DNA of 56,745 nt from positions 1-56,745 of the forward strand of contig CANQMQ010000010.1 in NCBI GenBank assembly GCA_947625025.1, given 5' to 3'. The translations under genes and the position numbers were made by a program. Shown piece by piece: positions 17,793 through 26,906 of the stretch; position 1 is the first letter of the stretch; each line of letters starts with the position of its first letter. A model generated the notes under the pieces. It made no database searches. It was not told the origin of the DNA and saw nothing but the letters and a program-made list of their open reading frames with translations. Source of the DNA: an uncultured Clostridia bacterium. Lineage in GTDB: Bacteria > Bacillota > Clostridia > Christensenellales > Borkfalkiaceae.

Positions 17793-18860
17793 ATGGACAG
17801 TAGCGACATAGGTCTATTGGTCGCCCTTGTAATTCTCGTCGTCCTTTCGGGGTTCTTTTCGGCTACGGAGACGGCGTACACGAGTTTCAGCACGGTACGG
17901 ATGCGCAGGTATGCCCAGAAGCGGCGTTCGGCGCGCCTCGCCCTCAAACTCAGTGAGGACTACAACAAGGTCTTGACTACGCTGCTGATTGGCAATAATA
18001 TCGTCAATATCGCGGCGGCAACCATTGCCACCGTTTTATTTACACATTGGATGGGCGCAGAAACGGGCCCTACCGTCTCCACCGTGGTGCTCACGGTCGT
18101 CGTGCTCATCTTCGGGGAAATCACCCCCAAGACGCTGGCAAAGGAGGCTCCTGAGCGCTTCGCCTGCTCCATGGTGTATCCCCTTTGGGTGCTCTCCTAC
18201 GTGTGCTTGCCCTTCATCTACATCTTCAATTGGTGGAAGAAGTTCCTCTTCGTGCTCTTCGGCTTCAATAAGAAGCGCAAGAAGTTTACGGAGGAAGAGT
18301 TCAAGATGATCGTCTCCGACGTAAAGGACGAGGGCGTCCTCAATGAGACGGAGCACGACCTCATCACCCGCACCCTCCGCTACGATGAGCTCCACGTGGG
18401 CTCCTGTATGATCCCCTTGGATAGGGTCATTATGGTGGAGGCGAGGGATAATTACCACCTCGTCTACCGCCTCTTCCGCGAGACCAACTTCTCGCGTATC
18501 CCCGTCTACAAGGGCACCAAGCAGAACATCGTGGGCGTTCTGTACCGCGCCGATTTCTATGAGAACATGCTTGCGGGCAGGAGGGATTTTGTCAACCTCA
18601 TCCGCCCGATCTCGTTTACCTCGACGGATGAAAAGGTCTCAGACCTCATGAAGCGGATGCAATCGGGCCGTGAGCACATGGTAATCGTGGGTTCGGAGGG
18701 CAACGCCCTCGGGCTCATCACGCGGGAGGATATGATCGAGGAGCTCTTGGGCGACATCGACGATAAGTACGATCTGACGCCCGTCACGTCCCCGCTCCAA
18801 CCCTATATCCCCGAACCCGAACCCGTAGACCCCGCCACGGTGGATGAGACGGAAGAATAG
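17793..18860 (+). CDS. CNNM/CorC-type membrane protein (DUF21 plus CBS pair)
   Basis: The 355-residue protein has an N-terminal DUF21 membrane domain (about 1-165, with SGFFSATETAYTS and FGEITPKTLA) and a pair of CBS domains (about 190-335). The C-terminal CorC/HlyC domain found in many relatives is absent; the tail is short and acidic. Family members are linked to Mg2+/Co2+ homeostasis, with CBS domains binding ATP-Mg. The ATG lies 13 bases after GGGAGG; an in-frame TTG at 17784 lies 4 bases after it, so the start is uncertain by three codons. The next gene begins 3 bases after its stop. Confidence 0.85.
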   Translation: MDSSDIGLLVALVILVVLSGFFSATETAYTSFSTVRMRRYAQKRRSARLALKLSEDYNKVLTTLLIGNNIVNIAAATIATVLFTHWMGAETGPTVSTVVLTVVVLIFGEITPKTLAKEAPERFACSMVYPLWVLSYVCLPFIYIFNWWKKFLFVLFGFNKKRKKFTEEEFKMIVSDVKDEGVLNETEHDLITRTLRYDELHVGSCMIPLDRVIMVEARDNYHLVYRLFRETNFSRIPVYKGTKQNIVGVLYRADFYENMLAGRRDFVNLIRPISFTSTDEKVSDLMKRMQSGREHMVIVGSEGNALGLITREDMIEELLGDIDDKYDLTPVTSPLQPYIPEPEPVDPATVDETEE

Positions 18861-18862
18861 AA

Positions 18863-19987
18863 ATGAAGCTGTACATACCCGCCGCCTACGGCATCGAGGC
18901 GGCAGTCAAACGCGAAATCGAGCGGCTCGGTTTCGGACATGCCCCCGCCGTACGCGGTCGGGTGGAACTTGAGGGCGATTGGGAAACAGTCGCCCGTTTG
19001 AATGTATTTTTAAGGGCGGGGGAGCGCGTCCTTCTCGGCGTCGGGGAATTTCCCGCCACCACCTTCGATGAACTCTTCGAGGGCGCCCGCGCCCTCCCGT
19101 GGGAGGAGTACCTCTCGCGGGACAGCAAGATCTTGATTGACGGCAAGAGCGTAAAGAGCACCCTTGCGGCAGTCAAGGCGGCGGGCGGCGTCGTAAAGAA
19201 GGCCATTTTGGGAAGGCTCAAAGAAAAGCTCGGCGCCACCGCATTCCCCGAAACGGGGCCGCGCGCCGTCGTCGGCGTCTCCATCTTCGAGGATATTGTA
19301 ACGCTCACCCTCGATACTTCGGGGGACGGCCTGCATAAGCGGGGATACCGCGTGCTCACCTACGACGCTCCCCTGCGGGAGACGACTGCGGCCGCCATCA
19401 TCGAGGATTCCTTCTACAACAGGGAGAAGCCCTTTGCAGACCTCTTCTGCGGGAGCGGCACCCTCGCCGTCGAAGCGGCGCTGTATGCAAGGAACATCGC
19501 CCCCGGCATGGAGCGCAAGTTCGACTTCGCCGCATGGAAGTGTACCCCGCACGGCGCCCTCGAAAGGGCAAGGCAGGAGGCAAGGGATGGGGTATACACG
19601 GGCCCCGTCGCCCCCATCTTTGCGGGGGACATCTCGCCCCGCGCCATCCAAATTGCGGAGGAGCACGCACGGCGGGCGGGGGTAAAAAACGATATCGCCT
19701 TCTCGGTGCGGGATATGCGGGAGTTTGCTTCCGAACTCGGCTACGGCGTACTCATCTCCAATCCGCCCTATGGGGAACGCATGGAGAAGGGGGCAGACCT
19801 CTTCCCGCTCTACCGCGATTTCGCAAAAGTTTACCGCTCCCTCCCCGCATGGAGCGCCTATCTCATCTCGGGTTACGAGGTGGAGCGCGCCTTCGGAAGG
19901 GCACAGAAGAAGCGCATTTTGTACAACGCCAACATCCGCTGCGGGCTATACTGCTACTTCGGCCAAAAGCCTCCAAAAAATCCATAA
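18863..19987 (+). CDS. THUMP-domain class I SAM-dependent RNA methyltransferase
   Basis: The 374-residue protein opens like the THUMP-containing RlmL/YpsC group (MKLYIPAAYGIEAAVKREI). It carries a SAM-binding loop (PFADLFCGSGTLAVEAALY) and the NPPYGER motif of N2-guanine or similar base methylation. The usual role is modification of rRNA or tRNA in the cytosol. The exact target cannot be told from sequence, so I give no symbol. It is probably co-transcribed with the CNNM gene. Confidence 0.88.
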   Translation: MKLYIPAAYGIEAAVKREIERLGFGHAPAVRGRVELEGDWETVARLNVFLRAGERVLLGVGEFPATTFDELFEGARALPWEEYLSRDSKILIDGKSVKSTLAAVKAAGGVVKKAILGRLKEKLGATAFPETGPRAVVGVSIFEDIVTLTLDTSGDGLHKRGYRVLTYDAPLRETTAAAIIEDSFYNREKPFADLFCGSGTLAVEAALYARNIAPGMERKFDFAAWKCTPHGALERARQEARDGVYTGPVAPIFAGDISPRAIQIAEEHARRAGVKNDIAFSVRDMREFASELGYGVLISNPPYGERMEKGADLFPLYRDFAKVYRSLPAWSAYLISGYEVERAFGRAQKKRILYNANIRCGLYCYFGQKPPKNP

Positions 19988-20025
19988 ATATGGCGTAATT
20001 TTTTTTGTGAGAGGGGCGTAAGATT

Positions 20026-20055
20026 GTTGACTTTATCAACGCTGCTGAGTATAAT
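20026..20055 (+). promoter_or_regulatory. MarR-gene promoter with embedded palindrome
   Basis: TTGACT (20027-20032) and TATAAT (20050-20055) are 17 bases apart. The -35 lies in a dyad GTTGA-N5-TCAAC (20026-20040), a size and form usual for a MarR-family operator. Autorepression is likely; that is inference. Confidence 0.7.
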
Positions 20056-20094
20056 GTATTTGTTCACTTGAAAACAATATGTAAGGGAAATACT

Positions 20095-20559
20095 ATGGAA
20101 ATCAACGAATATCTTCTGAAACTCTTCCAAACGATCAAGGACATGGAAAATGTGGACCTCTTTGCCGATGCGGCGAAATTTTCCAAGACGGAGTTCAGGC
20201 TCCTGCGCGAAGTCGTGATGGAGGGGGAGAAGGGGGGAGACATCATCTCTTCCGAACTTGCCCGCCGCCTCGGCATCACGCGGAGTGCGGTATCGCAGAT
20301 CATCACCAAGCTCGAAGCGCGGGATATCGTAAAGCGTACCCCTTCGGCAACCGATAAGAAAATCGCCTATATCCGCCTCTCGGAACGTGCCGTGGCGGCG
20401 TTTGAGGCACAGTGCAGCGAGGCCAACGCCATCCTTGGGAAGGTGGTGGAGGACCTCGGGGAGGAGAAGGTGCAGGCGCTCATCTCTTCCTACGATGAAT
20501 TCACCGAATCGCTCCTCCGTGCGCGCAAGGCCTACCGTGCGGAGAAGCAAAAGGGCTGA
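20095..20559 (+). CDS. MarR-family transcriptional regulator
   Basis: The 154-residue protein has a winged helix (about 45-115) with LARRLGITRSAVSQIITKLE as recognition helix and a wing containing TPSATDKKIAYIRLS, flanked by dimerisation helices. The start is the ATG behind AAGGGAA. Its own promoter carries a palindrome over the -35. It precedes the large ABC transporter by 58 bases, so it probably controls that gene as well, perhaps in response to an exported compound. Confidence 0.88.
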   Translation: MEINEYLLKLFQTIKDMENVDLFADAAKFSKTEFRLLREVVMEGEKGGDIISSELARRLGITRSAVSQIITKLEARDIVKRTPSATDKKIAYIRLSERAVAAFEAQCSEANAILGKVVEDLGEEKVQALISSYDEFTESLLRARKAYRAEKQKG

Positions 20560-20583
20560 TAATTTTTGAAACAATTTTTACGG

Positions 20584-20599
20584 GCCGCCTGAGGGCGGC
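20584..20599 (+). other. Small GC hairpin between marR and ABC gene
   Basis: GCCGCC and GGCGGC face each other across a 4-base loop. No T-run follows directly (CTCTTAT), so it may be a weak terminator/attenuator or an mRNA processing point rather than a full stop. Confidence 0.35.
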
Positions 20600-20617
20600 T
20601 CTTATAGAGGAGAAACC

Positions 20618-23600
20618 ATGACGTATTGTTTCCATTGCGGAGAATGGATTCCAGACGGCAACACCAATTGTCCTCATTGCGGTGCACCCAAGCGGTTCGC
20701 CGAGATGTACCCGGGGCAACCCTACGGGATGCCCACGGGCCAACCTTACGGGGTGTCCATGGGGCAGCCCTACTATGGCTACCCGTATCCCACCCCTCCT
20801 CAGCCTGCCGTGCAGGCGGAGCTTCCCGCTCCCGCAGAGCCCGCAGTACAGGAAGAGCAGAAGAAGGAGAGGCCCTTAAACGGCCCCGTCGAGCACGGCC
20901 CCGCCGCCATGCTCAAGCTCTCGGATATCACCAAGGATTACAAGATCGCCGCGGGCAAGGTGCATGCCTTGAAGGGCATCTCCCTTGAATTCCGTAAGAG
21001 TGAATTCGTCTGCATCTTGGGGCAGAGCGGTTGCGGCAAGACGACCATGCTCAACATCATCGGCGGCCTCGATCACTACACTTCGGGCGACCTCGTCATC
21101 CAGGGAAAGTCCACCAAGAACTTCAAAGACCGCGATTGGGATGTATACCGCAACCACAGGATCGGCTTCATCTTCCAGACGTATAACCTCATTCCCCACC
21201 AGACGGTTTTGGGGAACGTGGAGCTCGCGCTCACGATCGCGGGCATCGGCAAAGAGGAGCGGAGGCGCCGTGCACGGCAGGCCTTGGAGCGCGTCGGCCT
21301 CGGGCAGGAGTGCAACAAGCTCCCCAATCAGCTCTCGGGGGGACAGATGCAGCGCGTCGCCATCGCCCGTGCCCTCGTCAACGACCCCGATATCTTGCTT
21401 GCCGATGAGCCCACGGGCGCCCTCGATTCCAAGACAAGCGTCCAGATCATGGAGCTCATCAAGGAAATTGCAAACGAGAAGTTGGTAATTATGGTGACCC
21501 ATAACGCCGAACTCGCAGAGGAATACGCTTCCCGTATCGTCCGCCTCAAGGATGGCCTCGTGGAAGGCGATTCCAACCCCTACGAGGGGGCGCCCGCCCT
21601 CCCCGAAGCGAAATCGGGGAAGAAGGCCCGTGCCAAGATGGGCTTCTTCACCTCCCTCTCCCTCTCCTTCAAGAACCTTCTCACCAAGCGGGGGAGAACG
21701 ATCATCACCTCAGTCGCGGGCTCCATCGGCATCATCAGCGTCTGCCTGGTGCTCGCCCTCTCTTCGGGCTTCCAGAAGTACATCCGTCACACTGAGGAGG
21801 ATATGCTCTCCTACTATCCTCTCCACATCTCGGAGAGCACCTTCGATATCAACGCCGTCATGTCCGCCATGACTAACCCCGTCGACATGCCCGATTTGAG
21901 CAAGATCGAGGATAAGGTGTACGTCAACTCCTTCCTCACGGGCCTCGCGCAGGGCATCGCGGTGCAGAACAACATCACGCAGGAGTACGTCGATTACCTC
22001 AACAAGGGCAAGGAGGAGCACCCCGATTGGTTCTCTGCCATCCAATACGACTACGGCCTCAACCTTGACGACTTCCTCTTCACCAATATGACGGTGGGCG
22101 GCGTCGCGAGCAATCCCGAAGAGAAAGTGATGAACTTCTCTACCTCTGCACTCCGTAACTATCTCATACAGGAACTCATCAACGAGGCGCCCGAATATCA
22201 ATCCCTTCTGCGCTTCGTCAACCTGTTTACGGACGTCGTCAACAAGATGCCGGGCACGGCGGATTACGCCGCCGAAGATTACGGCAAGTACGTTCAGACG
22301 CAGTACGACTGCATCTACGGCAACTTCCCCACCAATGAACACGAGGCGGTGCTCGTCGTAGGGCCCAACAACGACGTCATCGATCTCACCCTCGTGCAGC
22401 TCGGCTTCATGACGGAAGAGCAGTTTTTGAATCTCTTCTACATCGGGCAGGAGAAGGATGAGGAGGAAGTAAAGCCCACTGCCATTCAGCTCACCGCCGA
22501 TGAGAGCGCGGACGACCCCACGCTCATGCCGTTCTCCCGCATTATGGAGCAGCAGTACGTCCTCTATTACAACAACGGCGTCTACACCAAGGATGAGACC
22601 TTCCCCGAACTCCCCGAAAATATGAACGACGCAAATGGGCTCTTCCAGCTCTATACTAGCGGCGTTTTCAAGCAAGAGGGGAACACGGTGCAGCAGAAGC
22701 GGTATCCCTTCTCCTATAGCGATCATCGGGATGATTTGAGCCCGACGCGCGGCGAGGGGGCAGAGAAGGAGGAGATCGGCATCGACTTCAAGATCTCGGG
22801 CATCCTCCGCCTCAAGCCCAACTTCACATACGGTTGCCTCTCCGAGGGGCTCAACCTCACCGAGGGGCTCATCAACAAATACATCGAAACGAACATGGAG
22901 AACTCCGAGATCCTCAAGTTCATCCATTCCACCGCGCAGACGACGACGGTAGGGGAGGGGGACGACGCCGTAACCGCCACCACGTGGTGGCTTGCGCCCT
23001 CCCAAAACCTCGCATCGGACTATACACTGGTCGAGCAGGAAATTTCCTTCATGGGGCTCAAGGTCAAGGTAAACATCCCGATGGCGTATTCCAATGCCAC
23101 CATCCGTGCCCTCGGCGGCGAACATTTGACGAACAGCATCTACCTGTATCCCGCCAACTTCGATGCAAAGGATTCCGTTTTGGGTTACCTTGATACGTGG
23201 AACGATACCCACAATGAGGGGGAAGTCATTAAGTATAACGACAACGTTGGCCTCCTCATGGGCATGGTGCAGACCATTCTCGACGTCATTACCTACGTGC
23301 TCGTGGCGTTTACCGCCATCTCGCTCGTCGTCTCCTCCGTCATGATCGGCATCATCACCTACGTCTCGGTGGTGGAGCGCATCAAGGAGATCGGTGTGCT
23401 TCGAAGCCTCGGCGCCCGAAAGCAGGATATCCGCAACCTCTTCAACGCGGAGACCTTCATCATCGGGCTTACGGCGGGCCTCATCGGCATTGGGGTGACC
23501 TATATCCTCGCGGCGATCGTAAGCGCCATCATCGAGAGCCTTTCGGGGATCGCGGGCATCGCCTCGCTTCCCATTACCACGGCCGCCATCATGGTGCTCG

Positions 23601-23689
23601 TCAGCGTGGTGCTCACCCTCATCTCGGGCCTCATCCCCGCACAGGCTGCCGCCAAGAAAGATCCCGTCATCGCCCTCCGCACGGAGTAA
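20618..23689 (+). CDS. Large ABC exporter: Zn ribbon, ATPase and MacB/FtsX permease fused
   Basis: The 1023-residue protein begins with a Zn ribbon (Cys4, 7, 18, 21) and a Gly/Pro/Tyr-rich linker. An ABC ATPase follows (about 100-320) with Walker A GQSGCGKT at 135-142, signature LSGGQ and Walker [10 protein letters not shown]. After it come one membrane helix (about 370), a roughly 500-residue outer domain and three C-terminal helices of the FtsX/MacB permease type ([16 protein letters not shown] onward). MacB-type machines move peptides or lipids across the envelope without carrying them through a channel. The start lies behind AGAGGAG. A MarR gene is directly upstream and a strong terminator follows. 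A homologue is encoded on the minus strand 0.6 kb away. Confidence 0.88.
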   Translation: MTYCFHCGEWIPDGNTNCPHCGAPKRFAEMYPGQPYGMPTGQPYGVSMGQPYYGYPYPTPPQPAVQAELPAPAEPAVQEEQKKERPLNGPVEHGPAAMLKLSDITKDYKIAAGKVHALKGISLEFRKSEFVCILGQSGCGKTTMLNIIGGLDHYTSGDLVIQGKSTKNFKDRDWDVYRNHRIGFIFQTYNLIPHQTVLGNVELALTIAGIGKEERRRRARQALERVGLGQECNKLPNQLSGGQMQRVAIARALVNDPDILLADEPTGALDSKTSVQIMELIKEIANEKLVIMVTHNAELAEEYASRIVRLKDGLVEGDSNPYEGAPALPEAKSGKKARAKMGFFTSLSLSFKNLLTKRGRTIITSVAGSIGIISVCLVLALSSGFQKYIRHTEEDMLSYYPLHISESTFDINAVMSAMTNPVDMPDLSKIEDKVYVNSFLTGLAQGIAVQNNITQEYVDYLNKGKEEHPDWFSAIQYDYGLNLDDFLFTNMTVGGVASNPEEKVMNFSTSALRNYLIQELINEAPEYQSLLRFVNLFTDVVNKMPGTADYAAEDYGKYVQTQYDCIYGNFPTNEHEAVLVVGPNNDVIDLTLVQLGFMTEEQFLNLFYIGQEKDEEEVKPTAIQLTADESADDPTLMPFSRIMEQQYVLYYNNGVYTKDETFPELPENMNDANGLFQLYTSGVFKQEGNTVQQKRYPFSYSDHRDDLSPTRGEGAEKEEIGIDFKISGILRLKPNFTYGCLSEGLNLTEGLINKYIETNMENSEILKFIHSTAQTTTVGEGDDAVTATTWWLAPSQNLASDYTLVEQEISFMGLKVKVNIPMAYSNATIRALGGEHLTNSIYLYPANFDAKDSVLGYLDTWNDTHNEGEVIKYNDNVGLLMGMVQTILDVITYVLVAFTAISLVVSSVMIGIITYVSVVERIKEIGVLRSLGARKQDIRNLFNAETFIIGLTAGLIGIGVTYILAAIVSAIIESLSGIAGIASLPITTAAIMVLVSVVLTLISGLIPAQAAAKKDPVIALRTE

Positions 23690-23703
23690 AGGAAAAAATT
23701 CTT

Positions 23704-23737
23704 CCACCCGCCAACCAAATGGCGGGTGGATTTTTTT
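23704..23737 (+). terminator. Intrinsic terminator after the ABC gene
   Basis: CCACCCGCCA and TGGCGGGTGG form a perfect 10-bp stem around a 6-base loop, followed by A and seven T. Confidence 0.9.
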
Positions 23738-23759
23738 GAAAAAAATACGGCATAACCCC

Positions 23760-23788
23760 TTGACAGAATGCGTATCAATGCGTATAAT
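23760..23788 (+). promoter_or_regulatory. Consensus promoter of the hicB gene, with direct repeat
   Basis: TTGACA (23760-23765) and TATAAT (23783-23788) are 17 bases apart. The spacer and -10 hold two copies of AATGCGTAT, 12 bases apart, a possible repressor site. Transcription would start within 1-2 bases of the ATG. Confidence 0.8.
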
Positions 23789-23796
23789 ATGACGCA

Positions 23797-24189
23797 ATGA
23801 AGAGTATTTATGCAATCGTAATCACGCCGCCCGAAAACGGCGAAAAGTATTATTCGGTACGCGTTCCCGATTTGGAGCTCTATACGCAGGGCAAGAGCAT
23901 CGAGGATTGTATCGCGATGGCGAAGGACTGCATCGGCATTTGGGGGATCAGCGAGGAGGACGCAAAGCGGGAGATCCCGAAGGGAGTCACCTTAAAGCCC
24001 GAGGCCGCCGAAGATGAGATCGTAACGCTCGTGGAAGTGGATTTTTCCGCCTATCGGGAGAAGAACGAGAGCCGAAGCGTGAGGAAGAACTGCACCATTC
24101 CCGCATGGCTCGATAAGAAGGCAACGGCGCAGGGGGTGAACTTCTCAGCCGTCCTGCAAAAGGCGCTTGTGGATATCGTGGAAAACTGA
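23797..24189 (+). CDS. HicB-family antitoxin-like protein (orphan)
   Basis: The 130-residue protein has the HicB partial-RNase-H-like domain at about 1-70 (YAIVITPPENGEKYYSVRVPD and the helix SIEDCIAMAKDCI). A C-terminal ribbon-helix-helix-like segment follows (NCTIPAWLDKKATAQGVNFSAVLQKAL). HicB normally neutralises the HicA RNase and represses its own operon. No HicA gene is present on either side, so this is a solitary member, perhaps a DNA-binding regulator only. There is no ribosome site and the promoter abuts the ATG, so it is probably translated without a leader. Confidence 0.8.
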   Translation: MKSIYAIVITPPENGEKYYSVRVPDLELYTQGKSIEDCIAMAKDCIGIWGISEEDAKREIPKGVTLKPEAAEDEIVTLVEVDFSAYREKNESRSVRKNCTIPAWLDKKATAQGVNFSAVLQKALVDIVEN

Positions 24190-24191
24190 AA

Positions 24192-24227
24192 GGGCGCCTC
24201 TGCCGCATGGCAGGGGCGCCCTTTTTT
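24192..24227 (+). terminator. Intrinsic terminator after hicB (between convergent genes)
   Basis: A 13-bp stem (GGGCGCCTCTGCC with GGCAGGGGCGCCC) has a GCAT loop and is followed by six T. It also separates the convergent minus-strand ABC gene. Confidence 0.88.
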
Positions 24228-24246
24228 GGACTTTGAGAACGAAAGG

Positions 24247-26721
24247 TTAATCGGTGCGGAGGCACTTCACGGGGTCGCGGCGGGCGGCGAGGACGGCGGG
24301 AATGAGCCCCGCGAGCAGGGTGAGCCCGAGGGAGAGGGCGAGCATTTCTCCCACGATGGGCCACGAGAACCGCACGATGTTGCTCACGCCGAAGGCGGCG
24401 CCGAGCACAGAATTTGCGATGAGGCCCCCGAGGAGCCCGAACGCAATGCCGAGAATGCCCGCCGTAAGCCCAATGACGAACGTCTCGCAGTTGAAGAGGT
24501 TGGCGATATCGAGCTTGCGTGCCCCGAGGCTTCGGAGCACCCCGATCTCGCGGGTCCGTTCGAGGACGGACATATTCATGACGACGGCGATCATGACGGT
24601 GGAGACGACGAGCGAGATGGCGGAGAAGGCGACGAGGATGTAGGTGACGACGTTGACGAGGGCGTTGAGCGCACTGAGGGCGACCGTCGTGTAGTCGGTG
24701 TAGACGACGGGGCATTCGGGATGCTCGGTATTCCAAGCGTCGAGGTAATCGAGAATTTGCATCTTGGCCACCGAATTCTTGGGGTAGATGCTGATGCCCG
24801 TCGGCGTCGCAATGCCGCCCAAAGACTTGAGCGCCTTCTGATAGGCCTGTTCCTTGGTCACGGTGCCGTATTCCGAATTGGTGAACGCAAGGCCCGTGAG
24901 CACGTTGGTATCGGGGTCTGCAACCTGTGCCGTTACGACTTCGGATGCGGATGAATCCTCGAGGAGGGCTTCGGAGAGGGAGGGAAGGTACGCAAGCCCA
25001 GCCGTCAGCCACTGGTTGGCCTTATCGTTCTTGGGGCGGAGGACGCTCACGATCTTCACCTTGATGCAGTGCTCGCCCTCTGCGGCCTCCTTATATTTGG
25101 CGGAGGAGATGGCGGAGAAGGTGCCCTTCTGCGTCTTTTGGTACCATCCGTCGTTGAGGATGAGGCTGTATTCATACCCGACGATGTCCTCATAGGGGAT
25201 GAGTTCGGGGAGGTCGTCGCTCTGCTTTTCCATGAGCCCGAGCCCCACAAGTGCGTTGGCGTTGAGGCGGTTGTAGCGGTCTACCACGATGGCGACTTCC
25301 CTGTAATCGGAAGGATACCCGTTCCCCGTGTAGTCGCCCGCCTCCGTCTCCCCGTCTCCGAGTTTGAAGAGGACGTCGTAATTGTCCTCCACGAGTTCGT
25401 GGTTGTCGATGATCTGCTTGCTATACGATGCCCAGCTCGCAAGCTTTACATAGGCATCCTTCTCGTTCTTGTGGAGGACGTTGATGGCGGCGCTGTAGGA
25501 GAGGGTGATGGCGTTGCGCCACGAAGGGTCCATGCTCTTGAGATAGGCGACGTAATCATCGGTGATGTTGTTGCTCACGCGGATGCTGCTTAAGAGGTCG
25601 TTCTTGCCCACATAGGGGTAGATCCCTTCTGTATCCTTCGGATAGGGGGTGCCGCCCGCCGTCTGCTCGAGGATCTTGCCGACGTCGTCCAAATTATACG
25701 CCGTCTCCGCAATGGTGATGGCGCTGTCTCCCACCGCCTCCGTCTGAAGATAGGCGACATAGCTGTTCATGCCCGCCGAGATCGCAAGCACGATGGCGAT
25801 GCCGAAGATGCCGATACTGCCCGCAAGGCACAGAAAGAAGGTCCTCCACTTCTTCGTGAAGATGCGCTTGAAGGAGATGCCGAATGCCGTAAGAAGGGAC
25901 ATGCGCACCTTCTTTTCCCTTTTGGTTACGGGCTCTTGGATTACGGGTTCGGAAGCCGTTGTATCATCGGAGGCTTCGGGTTCTACGAAGACTTCAGGTT
26001 CCGCCGCAGCTTCCGCCACGGCAACCTCTTCGGAGGCGGGCGCTTCGTAGGGGTCCGTATCGCTCACGATGCGGCCGTCCAAGAGACTGATGGTGCGGGT
26101 CGCGTACTGCTCCGCAAGCGATTGGTTGTGGGTCACCATAATGACGAGCCGCTCCTTCGCGATCTCTTTTAAGAGCTCGGCGACTTGCACGCTCGTCTCG
26201 CTGTCGAGGGCGCCCGTGGGCTCATCGGCAAGCACGATCTCGGGGTCGTTTGCGATGGCGCGGGCGATGGCGACGCGCTGCATTTGGCCCCCCGAGAGCT
26301 GATTGGGCCGCTTTTTGATCTGCTCGCCGAGTCCCACTTTTTCGAGGGCGATCTTCGCCTTGCGGATGCGCTCGGAGCGCTTCACCCCCGCAAGGGAGAG
26401 GGAGAGGGCCACGTTGTCGAGCACGCTCATATGGCGGATGAGGTTGTAATTCTGGAATACGAACCCCACCCGTTGGTTGCGGTAGGTATCCCAATCGGTA
26501 TCGCGGTACTTCTTGGTGCTCACGCCCTCGATGATAAGCTCCCCCGCATCGTATTGGTCGAGCCCGCCGACGACGTTGAGAAGGGTCGTCTTGCCGCACC
26601 CGGAGGGCCCCAAAATGGCGGCAAGTTCGCTCTTTCGGAAGGTGAGGGAGACGTCCTGCAGGGCATGGACGTCAAAGCTCTTGGCGTGATAATCTTTGGA
26701 AATGTGCCTGAGTTCCAACAT
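24247..26721 (-). CDS. ABC exporter: ATPase fused to MacB/FtsX-type permease
   Basis: The 824-residue protein is a homologue of the larger transporter just to its left, without the N-terminal Zn ribbon. The ATPase (about 1-225) has Walker A GPSGCGKT at 38-45, LSGGQ and ILADEPTG-type Walker B. A variable Pro/Glu-rich linker leads to one helix (about 295), an outer domain, and three C-terminal helices (NALVNVVTYILVAFSAISLV onward). The start lies behind GAGGGGG. It presumably exports or extracts an envelope compound. Two such half-similar systems convergent across a hicB gene suggest an old duplication. Confidence 0.88.
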   Translation of the reverse strand: MLELRHISKDYHAKSFDVHALQDVSLTFRKSELAAILGPSGCGKTTLLNVVGGLDQYDAGELIIEGVSTKKYRDTDWDTYRNQRVGFVFQNYNLIRHMSVLDNVALSLSLAGVKRSERIRKAKIALEKVGLGEQIKKRPNQLSGGQMQRVAIARAIANDPEIVLADEPTGALDSETSVQVAELLKEIAKERLVIMVTHNQSLAEQYATRTISLLDGRIVSDTDPYEAPASEEVAVAEAAAEPEVFVEPEASDDTTASEPVIQEPVTKREKKVRMSLLTAFGISFKRIFTKKWRTFFLCLAGSIGIFGIAIVLAISAGMNSYVAYLQTEAVGDSAITIAETAYNLDDVGKILEQTAGGTPYPKDTEGIYPYVGKNDLLSSIRVSNNITDDYVAYLKSMDPSWRNAITLSYSAAINVLHKNEKDAYVKLASWASYSKQIIDNHELVEDNYDVLFKLGDGETEAGDYTGNGYPSDYREVAIVVDRYNRLNANALVGLGLMEKQSDDLPELIPYEDIVGYEYSLILNDGWYQKTQKGTFSAISSAKYKEAAEGEHCIKVKIVSVLRPKNDKANQWLTAGLAYLPSLSEALLEDSSASEVVTAQVADPDTNVLTGLAFTNSEYGTVTKEQAYQKALKSLGGIATPTGISIYPKNSVAKMQILDYLDAWNTEHPECPVVYTDYTTVALSALNALVNVVTYILVAFSAISLVVSTVMIAVVMNMSVLERTREIGVLRSLGARKLDIANLFNCETFVIGLTAGILGIAFGLLGGLIANSVLGAAFGVSNIVRFSWPIVGEMLALSLGLTLLAGLIPAVLAARRDPVKCLRTD

Positions 26722-26843
26722 ATTTCGTCCCCCTCAAATAATGTTACAAATTTTCATTTTTCTATCACTCTATTATAGCATAAAGTGTGTGATGTATGGG
26801 TGAAATCCATACGAAATGACCGTGTTTCATGAAAAATTTTTTC

Positions 26844-26882
26844 AAAAAAGGCCCTCCCATGCTTTCGGCATGGGAGGGCCTT
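26844..26882 (-). terminator. Intrinsic terminator of the M18 peptidase gene (minus strand)
   Basis: A 13-bp stem, GGCCCTCCCATGC with GCATGGGAGGGCC, has a 5-base loop and is followed on the minus strand by six T. Confidence 0.9.
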
Positions 26883-26906
26883 GCCCATAGGAATTTTATA
26901 TCGTAT

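Noticed and set aside
21710-23815. Minus-strand open frame of 701 codons opposite the ABC transporter
   Set aside because: It is antisense to a clearly conserved permease and has a composition typical of a complement-strand shadow (His/Asp/Glu-rich).
24226-24954. Plus-strand open frame opposite the end of the minus-strand ABC gene
   Set aside because: It is antisense to conserved permease helices and its product is unnaturally rich in Asp, Glu, Gly and Arg.
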